The notes: generated from the sequence alone by a model not told the origin. A stretch of DNA of 64,000 bases from Kineothrix sp. IPX-CK (GCF_039134705.1 NZ_CP146256.1:1426001-1490000); one strand, 5' to 3'; positions 8,298 to 17,833 are shown, counted from the stretch's first letter. Numbers and translations are program-made.

Positions 8298-9476
8298 ATG
8301 AACAGATTTACTTTACCGAGAGATATCTATTACGGAAGAGATTCATTGGAGGTTTTGAAGACCTTAAAGGGAAAAAAGGCTATCGTAGTTGTAGGCGGAA
8401 GCTCCATGAAGAGTTTTGGGTTTTTAGATAAAGCTGTCGGTTATTTAAAGGAAGCAGGGATTGAAACCCTTCTGTTTGAAGGCGTTGAGCCGGATCCTTC
8501 TGTAGAAACGGTTATGAAGGGTGCGGCGGCGATGAGAGAGTTCGAACCGGACTGGATCGTTTCCATGGGCGGAGGTTCACCCATCGATGCAGCTAAGGCG
8601 ATGTGGGCGTTTTATGAATATCCCGAGACGACTTTCGAAGATTTGATCACTCCTTTTAGTTTTCCTGCTTTGAGAACGAAAGCAAAATTCATAGCGATTC
8701 CTTCCACTTCCGGGACGGCTACGGAAGTAACTGCATTTTCCGTTATCACAGACTATGCGAAGGGAATCAAATATCCTCTTGCTGATTTTAATATAACACC
8801 CGATATCGCTATCGTTGACCCCGTTTTGGCGGAGACGATGCCCCAGAGCTTGATAGCTTATACGGGAATGGATGCTCTGACACATGCGATCGAAGCATAT
8901 GTTTCTACCCTTCATACTCCGTTTACGGACCCCCTTGCTATCAAGGCTATCCAGATTGTGGACAGCGATTTGACGAAGAGCTATGCCGGAGATAGAAATT
9001 CCAAGGAACTCATGCATTACGGACAGTGTCTTGCGGGGATGGCATTCTCGAACGCCCTCTTAGGCATAGTACATTCCATGGCTCACAAGACGGGAGCAGC
9101 TTTTTCCACCGGACATATTACTCACGGATTAGCAAATGCGATGTATCTTCCGTATGTTATTAAATATAATGCGAAAAATGAAGAGGCGGCGAAGCGCTAC
9201 GGCGAAATTGCGGCTTCTATCGGAATAGAAGGAACGCAGGATGAAGCGATTAAGGGCTTGTGCGAAAGAATCGTAGAGCTTAACAATCAGATGCAGATAC
9301 CGAATACCCTGAAAGAGTTCGGCATCGCAGAAGAGGAATTCAAGGAAAAAATTGCAGCGATTTCAGAAAATGCGGTAGGTGACGCATGTACGGGTTCGAA
9401 TCCGAGAGCAATCGATCCGGCGACCATGGAGAAGCTCTTTACATGTATTTACTACGGTAAAGAAGTTGATTTCTAA
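8298..9476 (+). CDS. Iron-containing alcohol dehydrogenase (butanol dehydrogenase type)
   Basis: 392 residues, usual for group III Fe-ADH. It shows the NAD(P)-binding GGGSPIDAAKAMW, the STSGTATEVTAF loop, and the metal ligands in DALTHAIEAYVS and HSMAHKTGAAFSTGHITHG. It reduces aldehydes to alcohols (or the reverse) with NAD(P)H, as in fermentation to ethanol or butanol. The start follows AAGGAGGAATAGCAA. It is monocistronic, with its own promoter and a strong terminator. The physiological substrate is not determined by sequence. Confidence 0.92.
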   Translation: MNRFTLPRDIYYGRDSLEVLKTLKGKKAIVVVGGSSMKSFGFLDKAVGYLKEAGIETLLFEGVEPDPSVETVMKGAAAMREFEPDWIVSMGGGSPIDAAKAMWAFYEYPETTFEDLITPFSFPALRTKAKFIAIPSTSGTATEVTAFSVITDYAKGIKYPLADFNITPDIAIVDPVLAETMPQSLIAYTGMDALTHAIEAYVSTLHTPFTDPLAIKAIQIVDSDLTKSYAGDRNSKELMHYGQCLAGMAFSNALLGIVHSMAHKTGAAFSTGHITHGLANAMYLPYVIKYNAKNEEAAKRYGEIAASIGIEGTQDEAIKGLCERIVELNNQMQIPNTLKEFGIAEEEFKEKIAAISENAVGDACTGSNPRAIDPATMEKLFTCIYYGKEVDF

Positions 9477-9494
9477 ATAGCTGATATTTTATGT

Positions 9495-9541
9495 AAACCT
9501 CCGAACCGGCGCATAAGTTGAACGCCGGGGCGGGGGTTTTG
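9495..9541 (+). terminator. Intrinsic terminator of the alcohol dehydrogenase
   Basis: Two stacked stems, AAACCTCCG/CGGGGGTTT (9495-9503, 9531-9539) and CCGGCG/CGCCGG (9506-9511, 9523-9528), end in a short T-run. Confidence 0.85.
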
Positions 9542-9580
9542 TGAAATTAAAAGCGGTAAATCTAATAGGAATGAAGAAAA

Positions 9581-10060
9581 ATGAGCGTAAGAGAACAAGA
9601 GAGTATAAAAACACATTCGCAGTTAGCGATAGAATATTTTAAAGAAGGTTATAATTGTTCGCAGTCGGTATTTCTGGCATTCAGTGATTGTTATGATATG
9701 GATAAAGAGGCGGTGCTTAGAATCAGTTCTTCTTTTGGCGGAGGTATGGGAAGACTGAGGGAGGTATGCGGAGCTGTGACGGGGATGTTCATGGCGGCAG
9801 GAATGCTATATGGATATGCAGACCCTAAGGACCAGAAATCGAAGACGGAGCATTATGAAAGAATACAGCTTCTGGCGAAAGAATTTGAGGAAAAAAACCA
9901 TTCTATCGTATGCCGGGAGCTGCTTGGATTGGGGGCAGGGAAGGATAAGCCGGTTCCGGAAGTACGGACGGCAGAATATTATAAGAAGCGGCCTTGTGTA
10001 GAATTGGTGGGGATGGCAGCCGAGATTTTGGATAGGTACAGGGAGGAATGGGATGGTTAA
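9581..10060 (+). CDS. C_GCAxxG_C_C family putative redox protein
   Basis: 159 residues. The family-defining cysteines are visible: GYNCSQSVFLAF near residue 25, then REVCGAVTGMFMAAGM, then a C-terminal CRELLG and a further Cys in RPCVELVG. The family is common in anaerobes and is thought to be redox-active or metal-binding, but has no assigned reaction. Its stop overlaps the start of the next gene by eight bases, so it is co-translated with an acetyltransferase. Confidence 0.85.
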   Translation: MSVREQESIKTHSQLAIEYFKEGYNCSQSVFLAFSDCYDMDKEAVLRISSSFGGGMGRLREVCGAVTGMFMAAGMLYGYADPKDQKSKTEHYERIQLLAKEFEEKNHSIVCRELLGLGAGKDKPVPEVRTAEYYKKRPCVELVGMAAEILDRYREEWDG

Positions 10061-10538
10061 GTTCATACAGAAGGAAGAAGAAAAGGGGAGAATTGCGGAT
10101 TTTGTACTGAAGAGCCTGCCGGAGTGGTTCGGAGTGCCGGAGAGTGTCTGTGAATATGTGAAGGGTGTCAGGAGCATGCCCTTTTGGGCGGAATTCACGG
10201 ACGGAGAGGCAGTTGGGTTTATTGCTATGAAGGAGACTAGCCGGCATACGGCTGAGATTTATGTTATGGGAGTGCTGGAAGGATTTCAAGGGAGAGGGAT
10301 AGGGAAGCGACTGTTTGGGGAGCTGTATTCTTATGCGGGGATGAAGGCGTATTCCTTTTTGCAGGTAAAGACAGTACAAAAGGGCTGTTATGAGTCTTAT
10401 GACAGGACAAACACCTTTTATGAGGGCCTGGGATTTAAGGAATTGGAGTGTTTTCCGTCACTTTGGGATGAGAGCAATCCCTGCCAGATTTACATTATGG
10501 AGGTTGATTTGAGGAAGAGCATTATGTCGAAGGGATAA
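10053..10538 (+). CDS. GNAT-family N-acetyltransferase
   Basis: 161 residues with a GNAT core. The acetyl-CoA loop is in GFQGRGIGKRLFGELYSYA, preceded by strands ending EIYVMGVLE. The C-terminal FYEGLGFKELE is also typical. It overlaps the preceding C_GCAxxG gene and is followed 18 bp later by a second GNAT gene. The substrate is unknown. Confidence 0.85.
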   Translation: MVKFIQKEEEKGRIADFVLKSLPEWFGVPESVCEYVKGVRSMPFWAEFTDGEAVGFIAMKETSRHTAEIYVMGVLEGFQGRGIGKRLFGELYSYAGMKAYSFLQVKTVQKGCYESYDRTNTFYEGLGFKELECFPSLWDESNPCQIYIMEVDLRKSIMSKG

Positions 10539-10556
10539 TGGTGAAAGGGGGAGATT

Positions 10557-11093
10557 ATGGAAGTGGAACTGGTAAGATGGAAAGAGGAATATTATGAGGA
10601 TTTCTTTCAGTGTTCCAAGGATAAAGATCTATATGATAATATGAGCGATGATTTTCCTCATACGGAGGAAGAATGCAGGCAGGCGGTGGCATCTTTTGTA
10701 GAAAGTGATGGTAAAAAGGCATGCTACAGGGCAATCCTGGTTAATGGAAGAGTGTGCGGATGCATAGCTGCCTTTTTTGAAACTGGCATGTATTGTAAGA
10801 ATGCTGAAATAGCATATTGGATTAGGAAAGAGGAACGGGGGAAAGGGATTATGACAGGGGTAATTGCGGGCTTCGTAAGCACTTTATTTTCTGACTTCAA
10901 TATCCACAGAGTATACGCCAGACCCTTTCTGCATAATGTAGCTTCATGCAAAGTGTTGGAGAAGGCGGGATTTGCGGAAGAAGGGGTACTTCAAGATAGC
11001 GTTTATAAAAAGGGGAGTATCTATAGTGCGGTTATATATGCAATAATTAAAGAATTACATTGTAAGAATAATGAGTCTCTTGACAGCGAATAG
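10557..11093 (+). CDS. GNAT-family N-acetyltransferase (RimJ/RimL type)
   Basis: 178 residues. The RimJ/RimL-like features are AEIAYWIRKEERGKGIMTGV for acetyl-CoA binding and HNVASCKVLEKAGFAEEGVL near the C-terminus. The start follows AAAGGGGGAGATT. This subfamily acetylates protein N-termini or small molecules. It is the last gene of the three-gene group before a TetR promoter. Confidence 0.87.
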   Translation: MEVELVRWKEEYYEDFFQCSKDKDLYDNMSDDFPHTEEECRQAVASFVESDGKKACYRAILVNGRVCGCIAAFFETGMYCKNAEIAYWIRKEERGKGIMTGVIAGFVSTLFSDFNIHRVYARPFLHNVASCKVLEKAGFAEEGVLQDSVYKKGSIYSAVIYAIIKELHCKNNESLDSE

Positions 11094-11130
11094 GCGTTAA
11101 CCTATAATTAGGCTAACACATATTAGCCTA
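11080..11130 (+). promoter_or_regulatory. Consensus promoter and TetR-type operator
   Basis: TTGACA (11080-11085), a 17-bp spacer and TATAAT (11103-11108) match the sigma-A consensus. Immediately downstream TAGGCTAA (11109-11116) and TTAGCCTA (11123-11130) form an 8-bp inverted repeat with a 6-bp spacer. A related TAGG...CCTA palindrome (11091-11104) lies in the promoter spacer. This is the likely autoregulatory site of the TetR gene that follows. Confidence 0.8.
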
Positions 11131-11144
11131 AAGGAGGTTGAGCG

Positions 11145-11780
11145 GTGGAAGAACAGTCAACCAAAAGAAAGATTATGAGTGAGGCACTCAAGCTATTTGC
11201 CAGAAAGGGATACGAAGCGGTCAGTGTGGCGCAGATTGCGGAGGCAGTAGGTATTAAAGCGCCGTCGCTTTATAAGCACTATAAGAGTAAGCATGATATT
11301 TTTGATGCTATTTTGGAGGAAATGAGTTCCCGCTATGAAATGCAGGCGGCTTCCATGCAAATGAATGGAGTGAAGCCCGATAGGGATATGGAATTATATA
11401 TCGGCATTGACGAGGAACGGCTGATCGAAATGGGAAAAGGATTATTTTCCTATTTCTTGCACGATGAATATGCCGGGCTTTTCCGGAGGATGCTCACAGT
11501 GGAGCAGTTTCATAATAAAGAACTGGGGGCTCTTTTTGTTAAACAATATGTGGATGAACCGCTTTCCTATCAGGGAATGCTTTTTAGCCTGCTGATACAG
11601 GCGGGAGTATTTATTCCGGAGAATTCGAATGTGATGGCACTGCATTTCTATGCGCCGATGTATTTGCTTTTGGTTTTATGCGACTGCCATCCGGAGAGAG
11701 AATCCGAAGTGATGGAGATGCTGGTGCAGCATATCAGACAGTTTAGAAGGCTTTACGGGAAGAAGGAGGATAAGCGATGA
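11145..11780 (+). CDS. TetR/AcrR-family transcriptional regulator
   Basis: 211 residues. The N-terminal TetR helix-turn-helix is clear: KIMSEALKLFARKGYEAVSV, then QIAEAVGIKAPSLYKHYKSK. The remainder is a helical ligand-binding domain. GTG start after AAAGGAGG. It overlaps the downstream flavin reductase by ATGA, and a matching palindrome lies in its own promoter. It probably represses the pair and is relieved by a small, perhaps toxic or quinone-like, ligand (inference). Confidence 0.9.
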   Translation: MEEQSTKRKIMSEALKLFARKGYEAVSVAQIAEAVGIKAPSLYKHYKSKHDIFDAILEEMSSRYEMQAASMQMNGVKPDRDMELYIGIDEERLIEMGKGLFSYFLHDEYAGLFRRMLTVEQFHNKELGALFVKQYVDEPLSYQGMLFSLLIQAGVFIPENSNVMALHFYAPMYLLLVLCDCHPERESEVMEMLVQHIRQFRRLYGKKEDKR

Positions 11781-12487
11781 AGATAACGGTGATTCATGGT
11801 CAAGGGCATAAGGGTGTGACCTATACGATGACGCAGACGGTACTTAACTTTCTTATTACGGACAAGGATGAGATACGGGAATTTTTTCTCCCGAAAGACG
11901 GGCCGGATTTTTGCTGCGGGTGTTTCAATTGTTTCCTGAAGGGGGAATCCTTCTGTCCTTCTGCCGATAAAGTACAGCCAATTGCTCTGGCTGTGGAGTG
12001 GGCGGATATCATTCTGCTGGACAGTCCGAACTATGTGATGGAAATGAGCGGTTCCATGAAAAATCTCATGGACCATCTGGCTTACCGTTGGGCATCACAT
12101 AGACCTCACGGGTCTATGTTTACCAAAGTAGGCATTGTAGTATCGTCTTCCGCAGGAGCGCCGCCAAGGGGCACGGTAAGGTCAATGGCGAGACAGCTCA
12201 GGTGGATGTGTGTACCGAAGGTGTATACATTAGGGCTCGCCTGCTATACAGCGCCGGGAGAAGCGATCAAGCCCCAGAGAATGAAGCTGATCACAAAGAA
12301 GGCAGAAAGGATCGCGAAAGCGGTAAGGAGAAGAGCAGAGCGTCCCCGGCCAGGCCTGCGGGGAAGAATTATGTTTGGAATTTTCAGAAAGATGCAATCC
12401 TCCCCCGATTCGGCATGGAATCCCACGGATAGGGACTTTTGGGTAAATCAGGGATGGACGCAGAAGTGCCGTCCATGGAGACAGTAA
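11777..12487 (+). CDS. NAD(P)H-dependent FMN reductase / flavodoxin-like oxidoreductase
   Basis: 236 residues with the flavodoxin-like NADPH-FMN reductase fold. The phosphate loop region is VIHGQGHKGVTYTM, the cysteine motif is CCGCFNCFLKGESFCP, and DSPNYVMEMSGSMKNLMDHL is the typical flavin-binding region. Such proteins reduce flavins, quinones or nitro compounds. It is translationally coupled to TetR, whose effector may be its substrate. It ends nine bases from a convergent gene. Confidence 0.85.
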   Translation: MKITVIHGQGHKGVTYTMTQTVLNFLITDKDEIREFFLPKDGPDFCCGCFNCFLKGESFCPSADKVQPIALAVEWADIILLDSPNYVMEMSGSMKNLMDHLAYRWASHRPHGSMFTKVGIVVSSSAGAPPRGTVRSMARQLRWMCVPKVYTLGLACYTAPGEAIKPQRMKLITKKAERIAKAVRRRAERPRPGLRGRIMFGIFRKMQSSPDSAWNPTDRDFWVNQGWTQKCRPWRQ

Positions 12488-12495
12488 TGACAAGT

Positions 12496-13695
12496 TCAAA
12501 CAATATTTCGTATGAGCTGCACCGACTTTTCTAATCCGTTCTCAGCCTGCATTTTCTTGGATAAATCCGTGACATTTTGGTATATTTGTGCATAATCTGC
12601 ATTTAATTCATCGATAGCCTCTATTAATCTATTTGTGCTGAGTTCCTTTGCTTTTATCGGCCTTACTCCTGCCTTCAGGCGGTATATATGCTCAGCAAAT
12701 GCGAATTGATCCAGTACGTGAGGAACAGGGATCGAAGGAATGCCATAAATCATAGAAGAGGCCGACGTACCGAAGCCACAGTGGTGTATTACACAGCAGC
12801 CTTGCTTGAACAGCCAGCTATGGGGGATAGAACCGACTCGGATCATCGATTCGGGTAGCTGATAATCGGTAAGTGTTTTGTTAAAGCCTTGTATAATAGC
12901 GCGTATTCCTGTTTGCTCGAAGGCCTTGACAAAGATGTCAAGTTTTTCTTTCTCCTGCCTGCTTTCGAAGGACATTGCCCCCAGCGCGAGTATGACCGGT
13001 TTGCTCCCTTCGTTTAAAAAGGATTTTAATTCCTCAGGAGGCTGATAATTATCCTCGGGAGCGAACCAATAGCCGACGACAGCATTCCTTTTTGCCCAAT
13101 TGGGGTTTGGCTCCGCTATATAACGGCTGATGGGTATCAGATTGAGTTCCTTTGACATCATTTGGTCCATGGATTTGATGGGAGGCAGGTCATATAGCTT
13201 TCTGATTTTGTTGTAGGGTTTGACCACCTGAGGATTGATGAGGGCGCCGAGCACCTTGTCTTTTAACGTCGGATCTGTATTTTCCCTGGGAAGCATTTCC
13301 GTCTGCAAGGTAACGTCTATGGTTTTTATATTTAAGGCTTCAGTCTCAGCCGCCCCCATATGGCTGTGAGAAATTATCGCGAGATCTTTTCCCTTGCAGG
13401 CGTCATAAATATCACTTGAAGAATTCTGGATAATGCGAAAGACAAACTGCATCGTTTTTAACATGCTGAGTATAGGACTTTTGGTCTTTCCCCTGATTAC
13501 TGCCGCCTCATATTCGATGTCGATATCGGGGCCTATGGGAACGAATTCAAGACCGGTTTCCGATACGAGGTCTCTCCAGCAGGGATGGGTGCCGATAACA
13601 GGTTTAAACCCTTCTTGTAACAGGGCTTTCGCAAGATAAATATACGGTTGGACATCTCCTCTGGTACCCATTGTAAAAATCACGATTTCTTTCAT
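12496..13695 (-). CDS. GT1-family glycosyltransferase (MGT / sterol-glucosyltransferase-like)
   Basis: 399 residues of GT-B fold. The N-terminus KEIVIFTMGTRGDVQPYIYL is typical of UDP-sugar transferases acting on lipids, sterols or macrolides. The C-terminal donor site has VIHHCGFGTSASSMIYGIP and PHVLDQFAFAEH. ATG 13695 is chosen because the conserved strand begins there and GGGGAT precedes it; further in-frame starts extend to 13731. The acceptor is unknown, with glycolipid synthesis or xenobiotic glycosylation both possible. It is a single gene with no related neighbours. Confidence 0.85.
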   Translation of the reverse strand: MKEIVIFTMGTRGDVQPYIYLAKALLQEGFKPVIGTHPCWRDLVSETGLEFVPIGPDIDIEYEAAVIRGKTKSPILSMLKTMQFVFRIIQNSSSDIYDACKGKDLAIISHSHMGAAETEALNIKTIDVTLQTEMLPRENTDPTLKDKVLGALINPQVVKPYNKIRKLYDLPPIKSMDQMMSKELNLIPISRYIAEPNPNWAKRNAVVGYWFAPEDNYQPPEELKSFLNEGSKPVILALGAMSFESRQEKEKLDIFVKAFEQTGIRAIIQGFNKTLTDYQLPESMIRVGSIPHSWLFKQGCCVIHHCGFGTSASSMIYGIPSIPVPHVLDQFAFAEHIYRLKAGVRPIKAKELSTNRLIEAIDELNADYAQIYQNVTDLSKKMQAENGLEKSVQLIRNIV

Positions 13696-14075
13696 TTTTA
13701 TCCCCATCTGCGCGTTTCTGCGCGTACTCAAATCAATAGTCGAAAGCTCTTTTATCTCAACCTTTTCACCGCTTCTGAATTATTGTTTTTGTAAATGATA
13801 TGAATTGCAATGTATTGCTGCTTTATATATACTTTACTACATTTATCTTTATTTGGCTATGGCATCATAGGGAATGTACATAGAGAGGTCGGAAGATTAG
13901 GGAAGAATTTATTAATATTTGTGATGTTCAACCATGTGTCTTGAGTGATATACTAGAAAGAGCATGAAAAGTATAGAGTGTTAGAAATTGGAATAAGAGG
14001 AGTGAATTTATGAGGAGCGCAGGGAGTGATTCTCATTTGTTCAAAAAGCAGTGAAGAGGTTGGGAGGAAGCAGAT
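13696..14075. other. 380-bp intergenic region with a possible 14-codon leader ORF
   Basis: AT-rich divergent region. On the plus strand TTCAAC, a 16-bp spacer and TATACT with an upstream TG form a possible extended -10 promoter around 13928-13956. A 14-codon ORF (14010-14054) follows GAGGAGTGAATTT and ends 21 bp before the acetyltransferase start. I cannot show it is translated. Nothing else is recognised. Confidence 0.3.
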
Positions 14076-14654
14076 ATGAAGCATTCGGGAACGGTAAGAT
14101 TAGAAACAAAGAGACTTATTCTCCGAAGACTGGAACTAAGCGATGCGGAAGATGCGTACCATAACTGGACAAACGATGGCGAGGTTACGAAATTCCTTAC
14201 GTGGCCGACTCATGAAAATATTCAGATGACAAGAAATTTTATACAATCCAATGTGGATCAATATGACAAAGAGTCTGATTTTTATAGCTGGGGGATTGAA
14301 TGTAAGGAAATCGGTCAGGTCATAGGAAGTATCGGTGCAGTTAACGTAAATGAGAGGGCGGAATCAGTACATATAGGCTATTGCATAGGAAAGGCTTACT
14401 GGAACCGGGGGATTATGTCGGAAGCTTTTGGGGCGGTAATCCAATATTTATTCGAGGTAGTAGAGGTAAACCGTATTGATTCCAGACACGACCCGCGGAA
14501 TCCTTATTCAGGTAAGGTCATGGAGAAATGCGGACTCATATATGAAGGGACATTACGTCAGTCCGATAGAAACAATCAGGGGATATGTGATGCGGCGTGG
14601 TACGGATTACTGAAAGCTGAGTGGAAAATGAACAATAATTATAATGAGAGATAG
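14076..14654 (+). CDS. GNAT-family N-acetyltransferase (RimJ/RimL type)
   Basis: 192 residues. It starts with the family's TKRLILRRL-like segment (RLETKRLILRRLELSDAEDA). The acetyl-CoA site is IGYCIGKAYWNRGIMSEAFG, and the late NPYSGKVMEKCGLIYEGTL segment matches the usual KVLEKxGF. The start follows GGGAGGAAGCAGAT. It abuts the phosphatidyltransferase gene directly. Substrate unknown. Confidence 0.88.
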   Translation: MKHSGTVRLETKRLILRRLELSDAEDAYHNWTNDGEVTKFLTWPTHENIQMTRNFIQSNVDQYDKESDFYSWGIECKEIGQVIGSIGAVNVNERAESVHIGYCIGKAYWNRGIMSEAFGAVIQYLFEVVEVNRIDSRHDPRNPYSGKVMEKCGLIYEGTLRQSDRNNQGICDAAWYGLLKAEWKMNNNYNER

Positions 14655-15236
14655 GTGATATACATTAAGAATTTAGCAAATGCAATGACGATTTTCAGGA
14701 TTGTGGGAACTATTTGCTTATGCTTTTTAGAACCACTGACTGTTTATTTTTTTACTCTTTATTTTTTGTGCGGGCTGAGCGATATGCTGGATGGTTTTAT
14801 TGCAAGAAAAACGGGGAATACGACTGCGGCGGGAGCTATGCTTGACAGTGTAGCCGATTTCATTTTTCTTTCGGTTATGCTTATTATCTTTATTCCCTTT
14901 CTCCCGTGGAAATTATGGATAGCTGTATGGATTGGCGCGATAGCTCTTTTGCGTTTGGTCAGTCTCTCGATCGGTTTTGCGAAATATCATACGGCAGCCT
15001 CTTTACATACGGTATTAAATAAGGCGGCGGGTTTTTTACTGTTTGCATTTCCGGTGTTATATCGTTTGGCAGGAATGGAAACGACGGCGATCATACTATG
15101 CGGCATTTCGAGTCTGGCGGCGGTGGAAGAGCTGTTTATAACGATAAAGAGCAAATCCCTTAACAGAGATATCGCAGGGTACTTGCAGCAAAATACTTCC
15201 GATATTAGAAATAAGCAAGAAATGAAAAGCGAGTAA
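14655..15236 (+). CDS. CDP-alcohol phosphatidyltransferase
   Basis: 193-residue integral membrane enzyme. It carries the CDP-alcohol signature DG-x2-AR-x8-G-x3-D-x3-D: DGFIARKTGNTTAAGAMLD followed by SVAD, about residues 46-70. Several hydrophobic helices follow. These enzymes attach glycerol phosphate, inositol or another alcohol to CDP-diacylglycerol. The short length resembles PgsA-like proteins, but the alcohol cannot be assigned. GTG start immediately after the upstream stop. Confidence 0.85.
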   Translation: MIYIKNLANAMTIFRIVGTICLCFLEPLTVYFFTLYFLCGLSDMLDGFIARKTGNTTAAGAMLDSVADFIFLSVMLIIFIPFLPWKLWIAVWIGAIALLRLVSLSIGFAKYHTAASLHTVLNKAAGFLLFAFPVLYRLAGMETTAIILCGISSLAAVEELFITIKSKSLNRDIAGYLQQNTSDIRNKQEMKSE

Positions 15237-15265
15237 AACAAGACAGATTAAAGCAGAGGAACTAC

Positions 15266-17113
15266 ATGGAAACAGCAGAAAAAATTTTAAAGCAATATTT
15301 CGGATATGATACATTCAGAGAAGGTCAGAAGGAGCTGGTGGGCAGCATCCTGGAGGGAAAGGATACCTTTGGAGTGATGCCTACGGGGGCGGGGAAATCC
15401 ATATGCTTTCAAGTGCCCGCGCTTATCATGGAAGGAATTACACTGGTTGTGTCGCCGTTAATTTCGCTGATGAAGGATCAGGTGGAGGGGTTGAATCAGG
15501 CAGGAGTCCACGCGGCATTCTTAAACAGCTCACTGACTTCGGGGCAATATTTTAAAGCGTTGGAATACGCCAAAAACGGCAGGTATCAGATTATCTATGT
15601 AGCCCCTGAACGCCTGGTGACGGAAAGCTTTTTGGATTTTGCCCTGAATGTGCAGATTTCAATGGTCGTGGTGGATGAGGCTCATTGCGTGTCACAATGG
15701 GGGCAGGATTTCAGGCCCGGTTATTTGAAAATAGTGGAATTTATAAGTAAATTGCCATCCCGCCCGGTAGTCAGCGCTTTTACCGCTACGGCGACTAAGG
15801 AGGTGCGGGAGGATATCGTTTATCTTCTGGCGCTTCAAAATCCCGTGATAGTAACTACGGGCTTCGACCGCCCCAATCTCTATTTCGCGGTACAGTCTCC
15901 GAAGGATAAATATGCGTCCATGAAGAACTATTTGGAGCTCCATCCTGCGCAAAGCGGCATTATATATTGCCTCACGAGGAAAACGGTAGAGGAGGTCTTC
16001 GAAAGGCTTTGCGGCGACGGATTTTCCGTAGCGAAATATCATGCGGGACTTTCGGATAGGGAAAGAAGGACCGGGCAGGAAGAATTCATCTACGGAAGAA
16101 AGGAAATCATGGTAGCTACTAACGCCTTTGGAATGGGAATCGATAAGTCCGACGTCCGCTATGTAATTCATTATAATATGCCTAAAAATATGGAAAGCTA
16201 TTATCAGGAAGCCGGAAGAGCGGGAAGAGACGGAGATGCGGCGGAGTGTATCCTGCTTTATGGAGGACAGGACGTGGTGACTAACCAGTTTTTTATCGAT
16301 CACAATCAAGACAATGAGGCGCTGGATGAGGCGGCCCGTGAAGTGGTGATGGAGCGGGATAGGGAGAGGCTTAGAAAGATAACCTATTACTGTTTTACCA
16401 ACGAGTGTCTGAGAGATTATATTTTACGCTATTTTGGGGAATATAAAGAGAACTATTGCGGTAATTGTTCCAATTGCCTGAGCAAGTTCGAGAAAACGGA
16501 AGTGACCGATATCGCGAAGGTACTGATCGGATGTGTGAAGACATGCGGACAAAGATATGGAAGCGGAGTCATTATAGATGCAGTGCATGGGGCGAATACG
16601 GCGAAGATACGCGGATATGGGATGAATCACAACCCCTATTACGGCGAGCTGGCGAAGGTGCCGGTATTTAAGCTGCGGCAGGTGTTGAATTATCTGTTTT
16701 TAAGTGAATACTTGAAGGCGACGAGCGATGAATATGCCATCGTGAAGCTGACGGAGAAAGGAAACGCAGTACTTGCCGGAGACGATATCGTTGTTATGAA
16801 GATGCCAAAGGAAGAGGAACATCCGGCAAAGGTATCAAAAAGCAAAGGAAGCGGAAAGGGAGCATTTTCCGGAGGAGAACTTACCGGAAGAGAGGAGACG
16901 CTGTTCGAAGGGCTGCGTGCGCTCCGCTCGGAAATTGCCAGAGAGGAAAAGGTGCCGCCGTATATCGTATTTTCGGACAAGACGCTCAGTCATATGTGCG
17001 TGGTCAGGCCCCGGACAGAGGAAGAAATGCTGACAGTATCCGGTGTGGGAGAGTTTAAATATAGAAAATATGGTGAACGCTTCCTGGAGGCGATTAGAAA
17101 TGGGGAAAAATAG
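15266..17113 (+). CDS. recQ: ATP-dependent DNA helicase RecQ
   Basis: 615 residues. Helicase core: MPTGAGKSICFQVP (Walker A), VVVDEAHCVSQWG (DEAH), SAFTATAT, and GRAGRDG (motif VI). The RecQ zinc site is visible as cysteines in CFTNECLRDYIL and YCGNCSNC. After the winged-helix region the C-terminus (about 540-615) is an HRDC domain. It unwinds recombination and replication intermediates in the cytoplasm. The length is typical. It is followed closely by the serine dehydratase genes, which have no functional link. Confidence 0.95.
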   Translation: METAEKILKQYFGYDTFREGQKELVGSILEGKDTFGVMPTGAGKSICFQVPALIMEGITLVVSPLISLMKDQVEGLNQAGVHAAFLNSSLTSGQYFKALEYAKNGRYQIIYVAPERLVTESFLDFALNVQISMVVVDEAHCVSQWGQDFRPGYLKIVEFISKLPSRPVVSAFTATATKEVREDIVYLLALQNPVIVTTGFDRPNLYFAVQSPKDKYASMKNYLELHPAQSGIIYCLTRKTVEEVFERLCGDGFSVAKYHAGLSDRERRTGQEEFIYGRKEIMVATNAFGMGIDKSDVRYVIHYNMPKNMESYYQEAGRAGRDGDAAECILLYGGQDVVTNQFFIDHNQDNEALDEAAREVVMERDRERLRKITYYCFTNECLRDYILRYFGEYKENYCGNCSNCLSKFEKTEVTDIAKVLIGCVKTCGQRYGSGVIIDAVHGANTAKIRGYGMNHNPYYGELAKVPVFKLRQVLNYLFLSEYLKATSDEYAIVKLTEKGNAVLAGDDIVVMKMPKEEEHPAKVSKSKGSGKGAFSGGELTGREETLFEGLRALRSEIAREEKVPPYIVFSDKTLSHMCVVRPRTEEEMLTVSGVGEFKYRKYGERFLEAIRNGEK

Positions 17114-17133
17114 TCGGAAGAAGAGGAAAAGAT

Positions 17134-17799
17134 ATGACGGGAATCAGCGTATTTGAGGTAATCGGACCGAACATGGTGGGGCCTTCCAGTTCCCATACGG
17201 CAGGCGCGGTATCCATGGCGCTTTTGGCGCGGAAAATGTTTCCGGGGACGATAAAAGAGGTAGATTTTACTCTATATGGATCCTTTGCAAGAACCTATAG
17301 GGGACATGGAACCGACAGGGCTCTTCTGGGAGGAATCTTAGGATATGAAACCGACGATTTAAGAATCAGGGATTCCTTTGAGCTGGCGAAGGAGGCGGGG
17401 ATCGGATATTCCTTCTCCATCTCCGAAGACGACGACGTACATCCTAATACGGCGGATATGCACATAACAGGAGATGATGGAAGGAAGCTGTTCGTACGGG
17501 GAGTATCCCTTGGCGGAGGAAAAGTAAAAATTGTCCGGTTAAACCGGGTGGATGTGGAATTCACTGGAGAATACAGCACTCTCATCGTGAGCCAGAGCGA
17601 CAAACAGGGCGTGGCGGCGCATATTACTAAGAGCCTGAGTGACCGGGGCGTAAACATTGCTTTCATGAGATTGTTCCGGGAAGAGAAGGGTGCGGCGGCT
17701 TATACGGTGGTGGAATCGGACGAAAGGATACCGGAGGAAGCCTTGGAATGTATCAAGGGAAATCCCTATGTATCCGATGTGATGCTGGTGCAGGTCTGA
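17134..17799 (+). CDS. sdaAB: L-serine ammonia-lyase, iron-sulfur-dependent, beta subunit
   Basis: 221 residues. The N-terminal serine dehydratase beta domain shows GPNMVGPSSSHTAGAVSMA and the GSFARTYRGHGTDRALLGG loop. The C-terminal ~75 residues form an ACT domain (STLIVSQSDKQGVAAHITK). Together with the alpha subunit downstream it deaminates L-serine to pyruvate and ammonia, using a [4Fe-4S] cluster in the alpha subunit. The two-gene form is usual in Firmicutes. Confidence 0.95.
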   Translation: MTGISVFEVIGPNMVGPSSSHTAGAVSMALLARKMFPGTIKEVDFTLYGSFARTYRGHGTDRALLGGILGYETDDLRIRDSFELAKEAGIGYSFSISEDDDVHPNTADMHITGDDGRKLFVRGVSLGGGKVKIVRLNRVDVEFTGEYSTLIVSQSDKQGVAAHITKSLSDRGVNIAFMRLFREEKGAAAYTVVESDERIPEEALECIKGNPYVSDVMLVQV

Positions 17800-17833
17800 A
17801 TAGTAACAACAATTATAATATAGAGGAAAAAAA

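Noticed and set aside
15692..16309. 205-residue minus-strand ORF inside recQ
   Set aside because: Antisense to a fully conserved helicase core; chance open frame.
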